64,000 nt of DNA from HGM04593 sp045654645 (GCA_045654645.1 JAZONR010000044.1:1-64000), one strand, 5' to 3'; shown: positions 8,231-16,875, counted from the first letter of the stretch. The notes: generated by a model from the sequence alone, not told the origin. Numbers and translations: made by a program.

Positions 8231-8305
8231 CAGTGCAAACAAGGAAAATACAGTTTTCCCCCTTTGCAATAGAGAGAGTTTTTAAACCATTGACTATATA
8301 AAACT

Positions 8306-10534
8306 ATGGAAATGAATCAGAAATTTAAAGATGGTTTGTGGAGCAAAGAGATCAATGTTGGTAACTTTGTTCACGAGAACATCACTCCTTATGAGGGAGA
8401 TGCTTCATTCTTGGCCGGTCCTACCGAGAGAACCAAGAAGGTTTGGAACGAGTGTGTAAAGGCTCTTGCTGAGGAGCGTGCCAACAACGGTGTGCGTGCT
8501 CTTGACAGCAAGACTGTTTCAACAATTACATCTCACAAGGCCGGTTATATCGACAAGGAGAACGAGCTTATCGTTGGTCTTCAGACCGATGAGTTGCTGA
8601 AGCGTGCAATCAAGCCCTTCGGTGGTATCAAGGTTGTTGAGAAGGCTTGCCACGAGAATGGTGTTGAGGTTGATGAGAAGGTAAAGGATATCTTCTATCA
8701 CTATCGCAAGACACACAACGACGGTGTATTTGACGCTTACAACGAGGAGATTCGTATGTACCGTTCACTTGGTTTCCTCACCGGTCTGCCCGATAACTAC
8801 GCTCGTGGCCGTATAATCGGCGACTACCGTCGTTTGGCTCTCTATGGTCTTGACCGTCTTATTGAGGCAAAGAAGGCCGATCTCAAGGGTCTTGTAAGCC
8901 CTATGACCGAGCACACAATCCGCCTTCGCGAGGAGGTTGCAGAGCAGATTAAGGCTCTTAACGAGATGAAGGTTCTTGGCGAGTACTATGGTCTCGACCT
9001 TTCTCGTCCCGCAACAACTGCTCAGGAGGCTGTACAGTGGACATATATGGCATACCTTGCTGCTGTTAAGGAGCAGGACGGTGCTGCAATGTCATTGGGT
9101 AACGTATCATCTTTCCTCGATATCTACATTCAGTATGACCTCGACAACGGCAACATCGACGAGACATTCGCTCAGGAGCTCATCGACCAGTTCGTTATCA
9201 AGTTGCGTATGGTTCGCCATTTGCGTATGCAGTCATACAACGATTTGTTTGCAGGCGACCCCACTTGGGTAACAGAGGCTATCGGTGGCCGTTTCAACGA
9301 TGGTCGCACCAAGGTTACAAAGACCTCTTTCCGCTTCTTGCAGACACTTTACAACCTCGGCCCTTCACCCGAGCCCAATATGACTGTTCTGTGGAGCAAC
9401 GAGCTTCCCGAGGGCTTCAAGGAGTTCTGTGCCAAGGTTTCTATCGACACATCTTCAATTCAGTACGAGAACGATACATTGATGCGCGAGGTTCGCGAGT
9501 GCGATGACTACGGTATCGCTTGCTGCGTATCTTACCAGGCTGTAGGTAAGCAGATTCAGTTCTTCGGTGCACGTTGTAACCTTGCCAAGGCGCTGTTGCT
9601 CGCTATCAACGGTGGCCGTTGCGAGAATACAGGTACTGTTGTAGTAAAGGATATTCCCGTTCTTTCTGGTGATGTTCTCAACTATGACGAGGTTCTTGCC
9701 AACTACAAGAAGGTGCTCACAGAGATTGCTCGTGTATACAACGACTCTATGAACATCATCCACTATATGCACGACAAGTACTACTATGAGAAGGCTCAGA
9801 TGGCATTCATCGACACCGATCCTTCAATTAACTTGGCATATGGTGTTGCAGGTCTTTCAATTGCAATTGACTCACTCTCTGCTATCAAGTATGGTCAGGT
9901 AACAGTTAAGCGCAACGAGCTTGGCTTGACAGAGTCATTCGAGATTGCAAACGAGTTCCCCTGCTTTGGTAACGATGACGACCGCGTAGACCACCTTGGT
10001 GTAGACTTGGTATACTTCTTCAGCGAGGAGCTCAAGAAGCACCCGGTTTACAAGAATGCAAAGCCCACATTGTCATTGCTCACCATCACATCAAACGTGA
10101 TGTATGGTAAGAAGACAGGTGCTACACCTGATGGTCGTGCCAAGGGTGTTGCCTTCGCTCCCGGTGCCAACCCAATGCACGGACGCGACAAGAACGGTGC
10201 CGTTGCATCTTTGAGCTCAGTAGCAAAGCTTCGCTACCGCGACTCACAGGACGGTATCAGCAACACATTCTCTATTATCCCCAAGTCTCTTGGTGTTGAT
10301 GATGAGACACGTATCGAAAACCTCGTAACATTGATGGACGGTTACTTCACAAAGGGTGCACACCACCTCAATGTGAACGTGTTGAACCGCGAGATGTTGA
10401 TGGATGCAATGGAGCACCCCGAGAAGTATCCTCAGCTCACAATCCGTGTATCGGGTTACGCTGTGAACTTCATCCGTCTGAGCCGCGAGCATCAGTTGGA
10501 GGTTATCTCTCGTTCGTTCCACGAGCGTATGTAA
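8306..10534 (+). CDS. pflB: Formate C-acetyltransferase (pyruvate formate-lyase)
   Basis: This glycyl-radical enzyme splits pyruvate with CoA into acetyl-CoA and formate in anaerobic fermentation. At 742 residues it is close to the E. coli length. The adjacent active-site cysteines are C406-C407 (GIACCVS), and the radical glycine is G717 in RVSGYAVNFIRL near the C-terminus. Codon use is strongly biased to a few codons (GAG, AAG, CGT), unlike the neighbours, which fits very high expression. A second Met two codons in (8312) is an alternative start. A hairpin follows the stop and then pflA, its activase. Confidence 0.98.
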   Translation: MEMNQKFKDGLWSKEINVGNFVHENITPYEGDASFLAGPTERTKKVWNECVKALAEERANNGVRALDSKTVSTITSHKAGYIDKENELIVGLQTDELLKRAIKPFGGIKVVEKACHENGVEVDEKVKDIFYHYRKTHNDGVFDAYNEEIRMYRSLGFLTGLPDNYARGRIIGDYRRLALYGLDRLIEAKKADLKGLVSPMTEHTIRLREEVAEQIKALNEMKVLGEYYGLDLSRPATTAQEAVQWTYMAYLAAVKEQDGAAMSLGNVSSFLDIYIQYDLDNGNIDETFAQELIDQFVIKLRMVRHLRMQSYNDLFAGDPTWVTEAIGGRFNDGRTKVTKTSFRFLQTLYNLGPSPEPNMTVLWSNELPEGFKEFCAKVSIDTSSIQYENDTLMREVRECDDYGIACCVSYQAVGKQIQFFGARCNLAKALLLAINGGRCENTGTVVVKDIPVLSGDVLNYDEVLANYKKVLTEIARVYNDSMNIIHYMHDKYYYEKAQMAFIDTDPSINLAYGVAGLSIAIDSLSAIKYGQVTVKRNELGLTESFEIANEFPCFGNDDDRVDHLGVDLVYFFSEELKKHPVYKNAKPTLSLLTITSNVMYGKKTGATPDGRAKGVAFAPGANPMHGRDKNGAVASLSSVAKLRYRDSQDGISNTFSIIPKSLGVDDETRIENLVTLMDGYFTKGAHHLNVNVLNREMLMDAMEHPEKYPQLTIRVSGYAVNFIRLSREHQLEVISRSFHERM

Positions 10535-10559
10535 TTGCATAGAACAATGTATAAATAGG

Positions 10560-10592
10560 AATAGGCTGGCTGCAATGGCCGGCCTATTTTTT
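10560..10592 (+). terminator. Intercistronic hairpin between pflB and pflA
   Basis: AATAGGC and GGC pair with GCC and GCCTATT around a loop near 10571-10577, followed by a T-run. It looks like a leaky terminator that would keep pflA transcript below pflB. Confidence 0.7.
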
Positions 10593-10606
10593 AAATTTTA
10601 ATAGTA

Positions 10607-11338
10607 ATGAAGATTAGAGTACATTCATACGAGTCGCTTGGCACTTTCGATGGCCCGGGGCTTCGCCTGGTGGTCTTTTTGCAAGGCTGTAACTTTCGCT
10701 GTCTCTACTGCGCCAATCCCGATACAATAGACCCCAAGGGAGAGAGCAAGGAGACCGATATTGAGGATATAGTGCGTATGGCGATGAATGAGAAGCCTTT
10801 CTTTGGAAAGCGTGGCGGTGTTACCTTCAGTGGTGGTGAGCCCACATTCCAGGCAAAGGCGCTTGTGCCGCTGGTGAAGCGTTTGCAAGAGCAGGGGATA
10901 CACGTTTGTCTCGATACCAACGGCAGCATCTGGAATAGTGATGTAGAGGAGCTGTTCTCAATAGCAGACCTTGTGATGCTCGATATAAAGCAGTTCAACC
11001 CCGAGCGCCACTCCTTGCTCACCGAACGTCAGAACAAGCAGACACTTGAAACTGCAAAGTGGTTGCAGGAGCACGGTCGTCCCTTCTGGATACGATATGT
11101 TCTTGTGCAGGGCTACAGCGCATTCGAGGAGGATATACGCGCGCTTGGAGAGCACTTTAAAGAGTATGATATGATAAAGCGCGTCGAGGTGTTGCCCTAT
11201 CACACTCTTGGTGCCCACAAATATGAGCCGTTGGGAATGGAATACAAACTCAAAGGGGTGAAGGAGAATACTCCACAGCAGCTCGATGAGGCAAAGGCTC
11301 TTTTTGAAGAGTATTTCGACTGCGTCTTTGTGAACTGA
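10607..11338 (+). CDS. pflA: Pyruvate formate-lyase activating enzyme
   Basis: This radical SAM enzyme abstracts hydrogen from the PflB glycine using S-adenosylmethionine and a 4Fe-4S cluster. The cluster motif is C28-x3-C32-x2-C35 (CNFRCLYC), followed by a GGE-type SAM motif (TFSGGEPTFQ). Length 243 matches the family. It lies 72 bases behind pflB with a hairpin between, and 6 bases ahead of the acetyltransferase gene, so all three are probably one operon. The leading segment HSYESLGTFDGPGLR is typical of PflA. Confidence 0.97.
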   Translation: MKIRVHSYESLGTFDGPGLRLVVFLQGCNFRCLYCANPDTIDPKGESKETDIEDIVRMAMNEKPFFGKRGGVTFSGGEPTFQAKALVPLVKRLQEQGIHVCLDTNGSIWNSDVEELFSIADLVMLDIKQFNPERHSLLTERQNKQTLETAKWLQEHGRPFWIRYVLVQGYSAFEEDIRALGEHFKEYDMIKRVEVLPYHTLGAHKYEPLGMEYKLKGVKENTPQQLDEAKALFEEYFDCVFVN

Positions 11339-11344
11339 TTTATT

Positions 11345-11908
11345 ATGTCGTCCGAAAGGGAAAAGATGCTGCGTGGCGAATTGTATGATGCCAACAATAA
11401 TGTTGACCTTGTTGCAGAGAGGAACGCTTGCAAAGCGTTGTGTCAAAAGTATAACACACTGCCGTATGAGGCGGTAGAGGAGCGCAATGCTATATTACGA
11501 AGCATCGTTGGCAAGGTAAATGGGAATTTTGTTATAGAGCCCTCCTTTTGGTGCGACTATGGTTGCAACATATCTCTTGGAGATAACTTTTATGCAAACC
11601 ATAATCTTGTTATACTTGATGCGGCTCCTGTTGTTTTTGGCGATAATGTGTTTATTGCTCCCAACTGCTGCTTTACCACGGCCGGGCATCCAATAGATGT
11701 TGAACAGCGAAATAAAGGTCTTGAGTATGCCCATCCTATAACCGTTGGCAGCAATGTGTGGATTGGTGCCGGTGTTACGGTGCTTCCGGGTGTCAGCATT
11801 GGCGACAATGTAACAATTGGTGCAGGCAGTTTGGTGAACCGAGATATACCATCAAATTCGGTTGCAGTGGGTGTTCCCTGTAGGGTAATTAAAGAAATAA
11901 AGCAGTGA
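11345..11908 (+). CDS. maa: Sugar O-acetyltransferase (maltose/galactoside acetyltransferase type)
   Basis: The protein has 187 residues with an N-terminal Mac domain (SEREKMLRGELYDANN) and a left-handed beta helix made of hexapeptide repeats. The catalytic His lies in TTAGHPIDVEQR and the typical end is VAVGVPCRVIKE. It transfers acetyl from acetyl-CoA to a sugar hydroxyl. It is likely co-transcribed with pflA from 6 bases away, a pairing with no obvious metabolic link beyond acetyl-CoA supply. The last codons lie inside a 19-bp perfect terminator stem. The true substrate is unknown. Confidence 0.9.
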   Translation: MSSEREKMLRGELYDANNNVDLVAERNACKALCQKYNTLPYEAVEERNAILRSIVGKVNGNFVIEPSFWCDYGCNISLGDNFYANHNLVILDAAPVVFGDNVFIAPNCCFTTAGHPIDVEQRNKGLEYAHPITVGSNVWIGAGVTVLPGVSIGDNVTIGAGSLVNRDIPSNSVAVGVPCRVIKEIKQ

Positions 11909-11930
11909 AAATTCACTGCTTTATTTCTTT
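11891..11930. terminator. Bidirectional terminator overlapping the maa stop codon
   Basis: A perfect 19-bp stem (11891-11909 with 11912-11930) with a 2-base gap serves the convergent maa and DUF2147 genes. The stop codon of maa (11906-11908) lies inside the left arm. Confidence 0.9.
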
Positions 11931-11936
11931 AATGGT

Positions 11937-12401
11937 TTATTCTGAAATTTTTGTCCAATAGACTGTTTTGCCTATGCCAAGAATGTTGCCATAAACCTTC
12001 AGTGTCTTGGCATCCTTGAACTCGATGTCCACATCATAGATTTTGCCGCTTGATGGGTCATAGATATCGGTATCGCCCCATTCCTTGTCATCGGCATCAT
12101 ACTTAAGGCCCTTTATGATGACTACCTTGTCAATGTCTACGTTTCTAAGGCTCTTGTTCTTGTTCTTTAAATCCTTGCGCTTGTTACCGTTCTTGTCGAG
12201 CGCATTTTCAACCCAGAATACTTGTGCAGTGTATGTGCCGTCTGCAGCCTTTGAGATTCTGATTTTGCTATCGCCTCCCTTCTTGGGAAAGAGATATTCA
12301 CCAACGATGTTGTCTCCCTTGGAATTCATTTTCTGTGTCTGTGCGTTAAGCGACACCGAGAAAAGTGCTGCCATAAGCAGCATAAAGATTGTCTTTTTCA
12401 T
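11937..12401 (-). CDS. DUF2147 domain secreted protein
   Basis: A signal peptide (MKKTIFMLLMAALFSVSLNAQ) precedes a lipocalin-like DUF2147 domain: GEYLFPKKGGDSKIRI, then a long linker of N, K and D around 70-85, a YDPSSGKIYD motif and the end GKTVYWTKI. The family is common in Proteobacteria and Bacteroidetes as small periplasmic or exported proteins of unknown function. It is monocistronic with a TATTTTTG box at 12431-12438. Confidence 0.88.
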   Translation of the reverse strand: MKKTIFMLLMAALFSVSLNAQTQKMNSKGDNIVGEYLFPKKGGDSKIRISKAADGTYTAQVFWVENALDKNGNKRKDLKNKNKSLRNVDIDKVVIIKGLKYDADDKEWGDTDIYDPSSGKIYDVDIEFKDAKTLKVYGNILGIGKTVYWTKISE

Positions 12402-12430
12402 TTTTTACAAGTTTAATGTTTAAATCTGTA

Positions 12431-12438
12431 CAAAAATA
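12431..12438 (-). promoter_or_regulatory. -7 promoter box of the DUF2147 gene
   Basis: Minus-strand TATTTTTG about 30 bases before the ATG. Confidence 0.55.
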
Positions 12439-12741
12439 TTGTTATTTCTGCACAAAGCAGTGTTAAATGTGCAAAACCTGAAGGCTTTTCAGCTTTTTTA
12501 ATTATGCGCAGCTTCTTTTGGTGAAAAATGAGTAAAAAAGAACTCGTTATTCTTCTCTATGATTATAGCCGGGTATCATTATTGCTTCAATGGCTTATGC
12601 TTTGTTATTATTTTGTATCGAGAGTCCACAGTTTGCTGCAGTTTGGTAGAACAAACCACTCTGTTACTTCATAAGAAACTGACTAAGAAGGCTCTTTTGT
12701 TGTTATACTCGCTCTAAAAATGCTCATTTACGCTTAGTAAA

Positions 12742-12900
12742 TTAATTCGCAATGCAAGGTTTTTCCCCTTGCTGCCCGGCATTGAATGCAAGCACTCTCT
12801 GCTCTCGCGTGCTGCATCGGTTAATCCGCAATGCGTGGTTTTTCCTCCTTGCTGCTCGGCATAGAATGCAAGCACTCTCTGCTCTCGCGTGCTGCGTCGG
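12742..12900. repeat. Two tandem copies of an 80-bp repeat
   Basis: Copy 1 is 12742-12820 and copy 2 is 12821-12900. They agree nearly perfectly in the second half (GCAAGCACTCTCTGCTCTCG core) and differ at a few positions in the first half. Each contains CTTGCTGC and GCATTGAATGC-type short palindromes. There is no associated ORF or transposase. It may be a dispersed intergenic repeat family. Confidence 0.85.
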
Positions 12901-12962
12901 TTGCACTTTTGGGGGCTTTGCAAGCCTGAAAACAGCTCTTTTTATTCACATTTCTCACAAAC

Positions 12963-12994
12963 GAGGGTGCCCTTTATACTTTTGGGGCACCCTC
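12963..12994. terminator. Hairpin downstream of the OmpA-like gene
   Basis: Perfect 10-bp stem GAGGGTGCCC/GGGCACCCTC (12963-12972 with 12985-12994). It lies 25 bases past the end of the minus-strand operon. The T-run is poor, but the position fits an operon terminator. Confidence 0.65.
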
Positions 12995-13018
12995 TTATGG
13001 AATGACGATAGAGTTTTT

Positions 13019-14335
13019 TTAATTGCTGCTCCTTTGCGCATTTCGTTCCTTCTCCACAATCTCAAGGTTAAGGAGTGCTTGTGCATCACCCATCTTTGCT
13101 GCTTTGGCAAAGGCCTTTTCTGCAGCGTGGCGGCGGTGGCGGCGATATTCGAGCACTCCTTGTAGGTTTAGAGCGCGCGCATCGTTGGTAAAGTGCTTCA
13201 GTTCAGAAATGAGCTTTCCATAATTTGGCGACGGGTTGTTGAGCAGTTCGTCTACAATTGCATTTATGGCATTTGCAACGCTGTCGGGGGCGTTACGGTA
13301 GTATATCCCTGTGCAGCAAGCCATTCTATGGGCCGGGAAGTAGCGCTCCTGCAGTGTCCTGTAGAGGGCGCCGTTGTCATAGCGCTTTAGAATTTTCTCG
13401 CGGCTATAATCATCGGGCTGTTGCTGCAGTTGGGTGATGAGTTCGTTGCCACCTGGAACATTTATCTCTGCAATGTCGCGGTATATCAAATTCCAATTCT
13501 TTCCGCCGCCGGCAACCTCAAACAGCGAGTCGGGCAGTTGGTGGTGGCGGCGAATGTGCTCGCGAAGTGCTGTTGCGCGGTTGTAACCACGTTGTGTGGC
13601 CTTATCCTCGGTGCCGTCGGGTTGTGTGTATCCGGCAATTTGTATGGCCTCTATTGTAGTGGTGCTGTCGGCAAGTATATCGCCTATAATCTGCATCACT
13701 TCATCAATGGAACGCGCATTTTCAAGATAAGTCGGGTCGAGCTTGCTGCTGTTGCTTCTGTAGCGCACTATGCTTGGAGCTGTGGTAACATCGGCAGCAG
13801 AGGCATTGGTGAGCGGCGTGTAGTATCTTATGCTCTGCACGTGTGGGTGGTCGGCGGCAATGTGGTCGGCAATGCTTTTGTTTGCTTCTACACGATGACA
13901 ACTCATTGGCGGGCATTGCGGCAGAGTGAGGGTTATGGTGTCGCACATAACTCCTGTACCGTGTCTGTCGCTATATTCACAGTAGGTTATTCCGTAGACT
14001 GTGTCGCTGACAGCATCTTCGGGCACCACAAGAGAGTAGCTGCCGGGGCCGTGGCGCTGCAGTGCAGGTTGCACACCGTTACGCTTGACATATTGTCTTG
14101 CATAGCGCTTGCCTTGTATGTGGCGCTCGGCAGTGCTCACACAGGTGTCGGGCGTGCATAGGTGTGTTACAATAAGCATTCCCGCACCGGAAGGTGGCTT
14201 GGGGGTGTCATAGTCAAATGTGAATACCCAGCTGCTGTCGCTGTGGGTGGCACTGTAGCTCTGGGGTGAAATCTGCGCATTTGCAGATAGCAGTGTTGCT
14301 GTGAGCAGCAGAGTGGTGAGGATGTTTCGTTTCAT
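13019..14335 (-). CDS. OmpA-like periplasmic/outer-membrane protein
   Basis: The ATG at 14335 gives a clean signal peptide (MKRNILTTLLLTATLLSANAQ), so an upstream alternative start is rejected. The 438-residue mature protein has an N-terminal beta-rich region with several cysteines (about 25-165). An OmpA/MotB-like peptidoglycan-binding region follows (about 200-275, YRSNSSKLDPTYLENARSIDEVM and YNRATALREHIRR), then a C-terminal Sel1/TPR-like tail (GVLEYRRHRRHAAEKAFAKAAKMGDA). It probably anchors to the cell wall. It ends the long minus-strand operon 60 bases after the HAD gene. Pairing of the OmpA fold with a tail repeat is recognised from Bacteroidales proteins; partner and ligand are unknown. 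Confidence 0.75.
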   Translation of the reverse strand: MKRNILTTLLLTATLLSANAQISPQSYSATHSDSSWVFTFDYDTPKPPSGAGMLIVTHLCTPDTCVSTAERHIQGKRYARQYVKRNGVQPALQRHGPGSYSLVVPEDAVSDTVYGITYCEYSDRHGTGVMCDTITLTLPQCPPMSCHRVEANKSIADHIAADHPHVQSIRYYTPLTNASAADVTTAPSIVRYRSNSSKLDPTYLENARSIDEVMQIIGDILADSTTTIEAIQIAGYTQPDGTEDKATQRGYNRATALREHIRRHHQLPDSLFEVAGGGKNWNLIYRDIAEINVPGGNELITQLQQQPDDYSREKILKRYDNGALYRTLQERYFPAHRMACCTGIYYRNAPDSVANAINAIVDELLNNPSPNYGKLISELKHFTNDARALNLQGVLEYRRHRRHAAEKAFAKAAKMGDAQALLNLEIVEKERNAQRSSN

Positions 14336-14395
14336 ACAGGGTTGTTTTTTGTTGATAAAAATTCTGTTTCCTGTATAAAACAATGAGAATGTGGT

Positions 14396-15118
14396 TTAGG
14401 TTTTCTGCAATATGCTTTGAATAGCCTGGGGCAACTGCTCCAGCGTAGATAGCATTGCTGTAGCCTCGTGCCCCGGTATTACAGGCTCTTCGCTCCAACA
14501 GATATTTTTCAGCCACACGGTGTGGCAACCAAGCGTGGATGCGGGATATATATCTTTCCCGTATGAGTCGCCCACCACAACAACCTCTTGAGGTTGCAGT
14601 TGCAGTGCTTCCACGCCCAGAGCAAATAGTGCGGGGTTGGGTTTGCGCACTCCCACAACCGATGATTCCACAATTTGTTTAAAGAGGCCGTTGAGCCCGA
14701 ACTCTTCAAGCACAACAGGCATATTGCCATAGAAATTGGTGACAAGCACAAGAGGGTACTCTTGGGCCAACTTCTTTACAACGGCAACTGTTGTACCAAT
14801 GGTCTCAATCACCTTTGCATAGCAACCGTTGGCAATGGTGTCGGCCATAGGTGCCGGCAGCGGTGTGTCTTGTTCTGCAATGTATTCAAATTGAATGTTT
14901 ATCTTTTTCTTCAGCAGGGTGTGGAAAGTGTCATCGGGCTTTATTATGGGTGCTTTGGCGAGTGCACGCTCGGCGTGCACGTATGCTTCTCGATAGAGCT
15001 CTCGTGTGATGTGGGCACCGGCCTTGCAATACTGCTCCCATATCACCTCGCCCCAATGTATGCCGTTGGTGTCTATGGTGCCGCCATAGTCGAAGATTAT
15101 TCCTTTAATTGTACTCAT
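14396..15118 (-). CDS. HAD-superfamily hydrolase
   Basis: The ATG at 15118 overlaps the upstream phosphotransferase gene by 14 bases; an earlier TTG at 15130 is less likely. Motif I is FDYGGTIDT with nucleophile D10, but the usual second Asp (D12) is Gly. Motif II is VLVTNFYGN, the lysine is in VRKPNP, and motif III-IV is VVVVGDSYGKDI. Many HAD phosphatases and phosphotransferases use the second Asp as acid/base, so its loss may mean a slow phosphatase or a different reaction. In this operon it could dephosphorylate the product or precursor of the CDP-alcohol phosphotransferase. Length 240 is normal. Confidence 0.85.
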   Translation of the reverse strand: MSTIKGIIFDYGGTIDTNGIHWGEVIWEQYCKAGAHITRELYREAYVHAERALAKAPIIKPDDTFHTLLKKKINIQFEYIAEQDTPLPAPMADTIANGCYAKVIETIGTTVAVVKKLAQEYPLVLVTNFYGNMPVVLEEFGLNGLFKQIVESSVVGVRKPNPALFALGVEALQLQPQEVVVVGDSYGKDIYPASTLGCHTVWLKNICWSEEPVIPGHEATAMLSTLEQLPQAIQSILQKT

Positions 15119-16058
15119 ATCCCGATTCAATCTTTTTTGTCAGTGTGCGGCACAGTTTTTCGTGCTTTTGCTGCATATATATGAATATTATCATAAGCAC
15201 AAACAGCTCAAAGACAAGATAGCTCCACAGTTGTCCGCAGAACATTGCAATGCACAGCATTATGTAGCGCGAGTTGAATGTGAGAATGTTGGTGTACTTC
15301 ATCAATGGCAGGCTGCCCTTGCGGAACTCGTCGCGCAACGACTGGGGAATATTGGTGCCATATCTGTTTTGCACACTCTTTATGAAGCGCTGGAAACAAG
15401 GGGTCATTCTCTCCTGGTTCTCAACATAGGCTACGTAGAAGGTGAGGAACAATTTCCAGAAGAACGCTTTTCTCCACGATGTTGCCGCATACTCCTTTTT
15501 CTCCATCACCGAGTTGTGGAACTCGTTGCCGTTCTTTTCATTGGTGAAATAGAGGTGTATGTTGCGATAGTAGTCGGCAAGCTGACACTGCGAGCCGTGT
15601 ACCCAAAAGCCGCTGAATGAGAGAAGTATCCAAATTATTACCCCCCAATTATATTCAGGTGCGAAAGGTATTGGCTGGAATGTCTCCCTTACGGCAATGG
15701 CAAGGTATATGAAAAAGAACCAACAGTCGCCGGCAAAGCCGTCGAGTATGCGGCCCCAACGTGTCTTTTGTCCTGTGATGCGTGCCAACTGGCCGTCGGT
15801 GCTGTCATAGAGGTTTGCCCACATAAGCAGCAGCATACCGGCTATGTTCCACCATATATTTTCCTGCATAAAGCATAGTCCTGCGCCTATGCCCAGAAAA
15901 ATGGAGATTATGGTGATGACGTTGGGGTGTATGCCGCGGTTGCGGAAGAAGAGTGCACAGCGGAAGCCGAGCGGACGGTAGAACCACAGGTCGATAAACT
16001 CTTCGGTGTCGGTGGATTTGATTGATGCGCGGTAGAGCTTTCTGTCTTCAGCGTTCAT
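15105..16058 (-). CDS. CDP-alcohol phosphatidyltransferase family membrane enzyme
   Basis: At 317 residues it has about six TM helices and the family motif starting at D85: D-x2-D88-G-x2-A-R93 and then G102-x3-D106. The final Asp comes at 111 rather than 110, so the last spacing is x4 and not the usual x3. These enzymes displace CMP from a CDP-alcohol with a second alcohol to make a phosphodiester. The gene overlaps the ATP-grasp gene by 11 bases and the HAD gene by 14 bases, and a nucleotidyltransferase is in the same operon. That suggests a locally made NDP-alcohol as donor. Lipid or small-molecule product cannot be decided from sequence. Confidence 0.85.
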   Translation of the reverse strand: MNAEDRKLYRASIKSTDTEEFIDLWFYRPLGFRCALFFRNRGIHPNVITIISIFLGIGAGLCFMQENIWWNIAGMLLLMWANLYDSTDGQLARITGQKTRWGRILDGFAGDCWFFFIYLAIAVRETFQPIPFAPEYNWGVIIWILLSFSGFWVHGSQCQLADYYRNIHLYFTNEKNGNEFHNSVMEKKEYAATSWRKAFFWKLFLTFYVAYVENQERMTPCFQRFIKSVQNRYGTNIPQSLRDEFRKGSLPLMKYTNILTFNSRYIMLCIAMFCGQLWSYLVFELFVLMIIFIYMQQKHEKLCRTLTKKIESGYEYN

Positions 16059-16875
16059 ATAGTTTGTCTATTATAAGTTTTGCAATCTCCTTTGCAGCCT
16101 CGCTACGCACGGGCGAAAAGCTTGGGAAATCATTAATGTCTATAATGTATATATCGCCCTCCTTTGTTACTATGCAGTCGCCGCCATAGACGGTTACTCC
16201 TGTAGCCTTGGCAGCCTTGTGTGCAATCTCTTGCAGTCTTGCGGCGTTGAAAGGGTGGTGTTGTTGTGTGCCGTTGTGCACCTCAAGCCCAAATTTGCTG
16301 CTTCCTGCGTTGGGGTAGTACCAATGGAAGAATCTCTCGCCAACTGCATAGAATTTTACAATGTCGCCCTCACAGTGTTGCATTTGGATAAACTCGCGGT
16401 GTCCTCTTGTTCTCATCTGTTCAATAGCCTTTTCAGCTTCGGCTTTGGTGGATGCGTGGCACACGTCATCCTTGTGGCGGCTCCACCCCTCGGCCTGTTT
16501 AATCCAACAGGGGTAGCAGTGGGGCATCAAATCATCTTGGCTATGCAACAGCTTGTATTCGGGCTGCGGAACACTGTTTTTTTTCAGCAATTCCATAAAT
16601 TGTTTGCGTGAACAGTTTCTCACTGCAGCCGGGGAGTTTATGGCTGATATGCCACGCAGTTCAGCTTCGCTGATGGACTGCAGTGTGGTCTCTGTGCGCG
16701 ACATTGAGCAGATGACCCCTGCATCGGCCGGAATGCTCTCGTCCTCTCCCTGTTCAACAACTGTTGCCCCCATTGCTTTGAGTTCTGTTGCAATATCCTG
16801 TAACAAGCCTGTGTCGTTGCTTGTCATATTGGGGGAATCGCCCGGGGCACGTGCTATGGTAACAGCCTTTTTCAT
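16048..16875 (-). CDS. ATP-grasp domain protein
   Basis: The 275-residue protein shows an ATP-grasp pattern: an N-terminal Rossmann-like lobe (residues 1-85, ending ISAINSPAAVRNCSRKQFM), a nucleotide-binding lysine in CWIKQAEG, FIQMQHCEGDIVKFYAVG, and a metal/ATP site YIIDINDFPSF near the C-terminus. It belongs near RimK/glutathione-synthetase-like ligases that join a carboxylate to an amine via acyl phosphate. It shares an ATGA overlap with the nucleotidyltransferase gene, so translation is coupled. It may attach an amino acid to, or ligate, the precursor handled by the neighbouring enzymes. Confidence 0.82.
   Translation of the reverse strand: MKKAVTIARAPGDSPNMTSNDTGLLQDIATELKAMGATVVEQGEDESIPADAGVICSMSRTETTLQSISEAELRGISAINSPAAVRNCSRKQFMELLKKNSVPQPEYKLLHSQDDLMPHCYPCWIKQAEGWSRHKDDVCHASTKAEAEKAIEQMRTRGHREFIQMQHCEGDIVKFYAVGERFFHWYYPNAGSSKFGLEVHNGTQQHHPFNAARLQEIAHKAAKATGVTVYGGDCIVTKEGDIYIIDINDFPSFSPVRSEAAKEIAKLIIDKLYER

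Larger units (their letters stand above)
7954..8305. other. Divergent promoter region between Ca2+ ATPase and pflB
   Basis: This 352-base AT-rich gap holds a minus-strand box at 7973-7980 for the ATPase and a plus-strand TTG/TATCTTTG promoter at 8198-8230 for pflB. The middle part (8000-8190) shows no ORF, hairpin or recognisable regulator site. Confidence 0.6.
12402..13018. other. Gene-poor stretch with tandem repeat
   Basis: Apart from the DUF2147 promoter at its left edge, the 80-bp tandem repeat at 12742-12900 and the hairpin at 12963-12994, I see no gene here. The frames present lack promoters and only echo the repeat. Confidence 0.6.

Noticed and set aside
12714..12923. 69-codon minus-strand frame with repeated AARESRECLHS
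   Set aside because: It arises from the 80-bp DNA repeat read in an open frame; no promoter or family.
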